A DNA stretch of 62,795 nucleotides from Saccharofermentans sp. (lineage in GTDB: Bacteria > Bacillota > Clostridia > Saccharofermentanales > Saccharofermentanaceae): contig JAIKZM010000171.1 in NCBI GenBank assembly GCA_024682215.1, forward strand, positions 1 to 62,795. The letters are read 5' to 3'. Position 1 is the stretch's first letter. Every line of letters starts with the position of its first letter. Below are positions 60,537 through 62,795 of this stretch, piece by piece. The position numbers and the translations under genes are program-made. The notes beneath the pieces are model-generated. The model was not told the DNA's origin, made no database searches, and was given only the letters and a program-made list of their open reading frames with translations.

Positions 60537-62795
60537 ATGAAATTTGGACACTTTGATGATGCGGCACGCGAATACGTGATCGAAACACCGAAAACACCTT
60601 ATCCCTGGATAAATTACCTGGGAAATCAGGGCTTTTTCTCCCTGATATCCAACACGGCCGGCGGTTACAGTTTTTACATGGACGCAAGGCTCAGAAGAAT
60701 TACACGTTACCGTTACAACAACGTACCTTTGGATATGGGCGGCCGCTATTTCTACATAAATGACAACGGCACTGTCTGGAATCCCGGCTGGTCTCCGGTA
60801 AAGACAGAACTCGATGAGTATGAGTGCCGTCACGGTATGGGATACACCATCATCAAGGGTAAGAAGAACGGCCTCAAGGCTGAAGTCACATTCTTCGTTC
60901 CCCAGAACTATGACGGTGAGGTCCAGCAGGTTGTTCTCACAAATGAGAGCAGCGAGGCAAAGGATTTCTCCATCTTCTCAATGGCTGAATGGTGCCTCTG
61001 GGATGCTCAGGATGACTGCACGAACTTTCAGAGAAACTTCTCAACGGGCCGTGTTGAGATCGAAGGCTCAACCATCTACCACGTAACAGAATACAGAGAC
61101 AGACGTAATCACTACGCTTTCTATACGGTAAATGACCAGATCGACGGTTACGACACAGACCGTGACGCTTTCCTCGGAAGCATCTACAACGGCTGGGACA
61201 ACCCTGAGACAGTCAAGGCAGGCAAGGCTTCCAATTCCTTCGCAGACGGCTGGTCACCCATCGCTTCACACTACAAGAAGGTCACTCTTGCTCCGGGCGA
61301 GTCAAAGACACTGATCTACATCCTCGGTTATGCCGAGAACCCTCAGGATAAGAAGTTTGCTTCCGAGAAGCCTGAAGGACTCCTTACAAGAGAGAAGTGG
61401 GTGCTCAACAAAGAGAAGGCTTATGCCATGATCGAAAAGTACAACACCCCCGAAAAGGTTGCTGCAGGACTTGAGGAGCTCCGCTCAACATGGGAGAGCC
61501 TCCTTTCCATCTACAGAGTCGATACACCTGACGACAAGGTCAACCGCATGGTCAACATCTGGAACCAGTATCAGTGCATGGTTACATTCAATCTTTCACG
61601 TTCTGCTTCCTACTTCGAGTCCGGAATCGGCCGCGGAATGGGCTTCAGAGATTCCAACCAGGATATACTCGGATTTGTTCACCAGATCCCTGAGCGTGCA
61701 AGAGAAAGACTCATCGACATCGCTTCCACTCAGCTTTCTGACGGCGGATGCTATCACCAGTACCAGCCTCTCACAAAGAAGGGCAATGCCGATATCGGCG
61801 GCGACTTCTCAGATGACCCGCTCTGGATGATCATGTCCGTTGCAGCTTACATCAAGGAGACAGGCGACTGGGGAATCCTCGATGCAAACGTTCCTTTCGA
61901 TGACGATCCGGAAGGCAAGCACACAATGCTCGAGCACCTCGACGTTTCCTTCTACCACATCGTTAATAATCTCGGACCTCACGGTCTGCCTCTGGCAATG
62001 CGTGCCGACTGGAACGACTGCATCAACCTCTCATGCTTCTCCGATACTCCGGGTGAGTCTTTCCAGACATACACAAACCCGAAGTTCAAGGCAGAGGGCG
62101 GCTATTCCAAGATCGCTGAGTCCGTTTTCGTTGCAGCACTCTTCACATACACAGGTCCCGCTTATGTCGGAATCCTCGAGCACATCGGAAAGAAGAATGA
62201 GGCTGCAAAGGCTCAGGCTGAGATCGACAAGATGAAGAAGAATACAATGGAATCCGCATTCGACGGTGAGTGGTTCCTCAGAGCTTACGACGCAAACGGC
62301 GAGAAGATGGGTTCACACGAGTGCGAAGAAGGTAAGATCTTCATCGAACCCCAGGGCTTCGCAGTCATGTCCGAGATCGGCAAGGAAGAGGGCGCTGACA
62401 TCAAGACTCTCAACTCCATCGACAAGTATCTCAACTGCGAGTTCGGTCTCGTTCTCAACAACCCCGCATTCACCAAGTACTACATCCAGTACGGTGAGAT
62501 CTCAACATATCCGGGCGGATACAAGGAGAACGCAGGAATCTTCACACATAACAACGCATGGATCATCTGTGCTGAGGCTTATGCGGGAAGAGGAGACAAG
62601 GCTTTCGAGTATTACTCAAAGATCGCTCCCGCTTTCACTGAAGAGACATCCGACATCCATAAGACAGAACCTTACGTTTACGGTCAGATGATCGGCGGTA
62701 AGGATGCGAAGAACTTCGGTCAGGGCAAGAACTCCTGGCTCACCGGTACGGCTGCATGGAACATGGTTGCCATCTCCCAGTACATCCTCGGTGTT
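60537..62795 (+). CDS. GH94 cellobiose phosphorylase-like enzyme, cut by the window end
   Basis: 753 codons are present and the frame stays open to the last base; family members are about 800-820 residues, so only the C-terminus is missing. The N-terminus ([26 protein letters not shown]) and [12 protein letters not shown] match GH94. ADWNDC at about 490-495 holds the general-acid Asp. No signal peptide is present, so the enzyme is cytosolic and splits imported cellobiose (or a related beta-glucan) with phosphate to glucose 1-phosphate and glucose. GGAGG lies 8 bases before the ATG. The specific disaccharide is not certain. Confidence 0.94.
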   Translation, partial: MKFGHFDDAAREYVIETPKTPYPWINYLGNQGFFSLISNTAGGYSFYMDARLRRITRYRYNNVPLDMGGRYFYINDNGTVWNPGWSPVKTELDEYECRHGMGYTIIKGKKNGLKAEVTFFVPQNYDGEVQQVVLTNESSEAKDFSIFSMAEWCLWDAQDDCTNFQRNFSTGRVEIEGSTIYHVTEYRDRRNHYAFYTVNDQIDGYDTDRDAFLGSIYNGWDNPETVKAGKASNSFADGWSPIASHYKKVTLAPGESKTLIYILGYAENPQDKKFASEKPEGLLTREKWVLNKEKAYAMIEKYNTPEKVAAGLEELRSTWESLLSIYRVDTPDDKVNRMVNIWNQYQCMVTFNLSRSASYFESGIGRGMGFRDSNQDILGFVHQIPERARERLIDIASTQLSDGGCYHQYQPLTKKGNADIGGDFSDDPLWMIMSVAAYIKETGDWGILDANVPFDDDPEGKHTMLEHLDVSFYHIVNNLGPHGLPLAMRADWNDCINLSCFSDTPGESFQTYTNPKFKAEGGYSKIAESVFVAALFTYTGPAYVGILEHIGKKNEAAKAQAEIDKMKKNTMESAFDGEWFLRAYDANGEKMGSHECEEGKIFIEPQGFAVMSEIGKEEGADIKTLNSIDKYLNCEFGLVLNNPAFTKYYIQYGEISTYPGGYKENAGIFTHNNAWIICAEAYAGRGDKAFEYYSKIAPAFTEETSDIHKTEPYVYGQMIGGKDAKNFGQGKNSWLTGTAAWNMVAISQYILGV

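Noticed and set aside
60814..62691. Several plus-strand open frames in a second frame
   Set aside because: They are shadows of the GH94 gene, whose frame is open from 60537 to the window end.

Overview
The window looks like a chromosome segment of an anaerobic Firmicute of class Clostridia. Most genes have strong GGAGG-type ribosome binding sites, and TTG or GTG starts are frequent. Surface lipoproteins carry Thr/Ser/Glu-rich linkers. There is an exosortase-G (XrtG) cassette of the Firmicutes type, a GH94 cellobiose phosphorylase-like enzyme, and many c-di-GMP enzymes and hybrid kinases. Genus cannot be fixed from sequence alone; a plant-fibre or gut/rumen-type fermenter is an inference from the GH94 gene. 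I see no phage, transposase, CRISPR array or origin, and no gene-free stretch longer than about 230 bases.

Layout. 1-6.2 kb: the start of an ECF-type sigma factor gene (minus, cut by the window edge); a chorismate mutase-shikimate dehydrogenase-shikimate kinase fusion with dehydroquinase; a zinc-ribbon membrane protein; lipoproteins; azlCD; and tRNA-Thr and tRNA-Ser, each with its own promoter and terminator. 6.2-15.4 kb (minus): a polytopic membrane protein, another zinc-ribbon protein, then a four-gene unit of two FecR-domain proteins, a CHASE2 adenylate cyclase and an MBL-GAF-GGDEF protein. 15.4-16.8 kb: a TetR regulator and a flavodoxin-fold reductase behind a promoter with twin operators. 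16.9-26.3 kb: a signalling operon with a REC-GGDEF-GGDEF-like-REC-HD-GYP protein, two hybrid kinases (one ending in a DegV domain) and a 5'-nucleotidase-like lipoprotein.

29.3-37.1 kb is a compact XrtG cassette: surface target, exosortase, glycosyltransferase, degenerate-GGDEF membrane protein, 6-pyruvoyl-tetrahydropterin-synthase-like protein and a very large membrane protein. Genes overlap or abut throughout. It is followed by a minimal NptA/PhoU-like protein, TrmL, and a second processive-type glycosyltransferase. 40.4-43.6 kb (minus): a zinc-ribbon protein with an Arg-Ser tail and a polar amino acid ABC importer. 43.8-46.0 kb: a saccharopine dehydrogenase-like enzyme and a PAS-GGDEF protein. 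46.1-47.9 kb: a phosphopentomutase-deoxyribose-phosphate aldolase fusion. 48-49.9 kb: a lipoprotein and a DEAD-box helicase. 49.9-52.8 kb: Trk/Ktr potassium uptake. 52.8-54.9 kb: two CobW-type GTPases, one His/Asp-rich and one fused to a YcgQ/DUF1980-like domain, behind a Zur-box-like palindrome. 55-62.8 kb: DusB, a DUF4203-like membrane protein, a candidate small RNA, a 2-hydroxyacid dehydrogenase, a structured intergenic element, an orphan CbiG-like protein, a lipoprotein and the 5' 753 codons of the GH94 enzyme.

Common themes are envelope sensing converted into cyclic nucleotides (two or three diguanylate cyclases, one HD-GYP, one adenylate cyclase), surface anchoring or decoration by XrtG and glycosyltransferases, and frequent domain fusions. 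The most unusual items are the FecR/CHASE2/MBL-DGC unit, the kinase-DegV operon, the XrtG cassette with a Cys-less PTPS-like protein, and the CobW-DUF1980 fusion.
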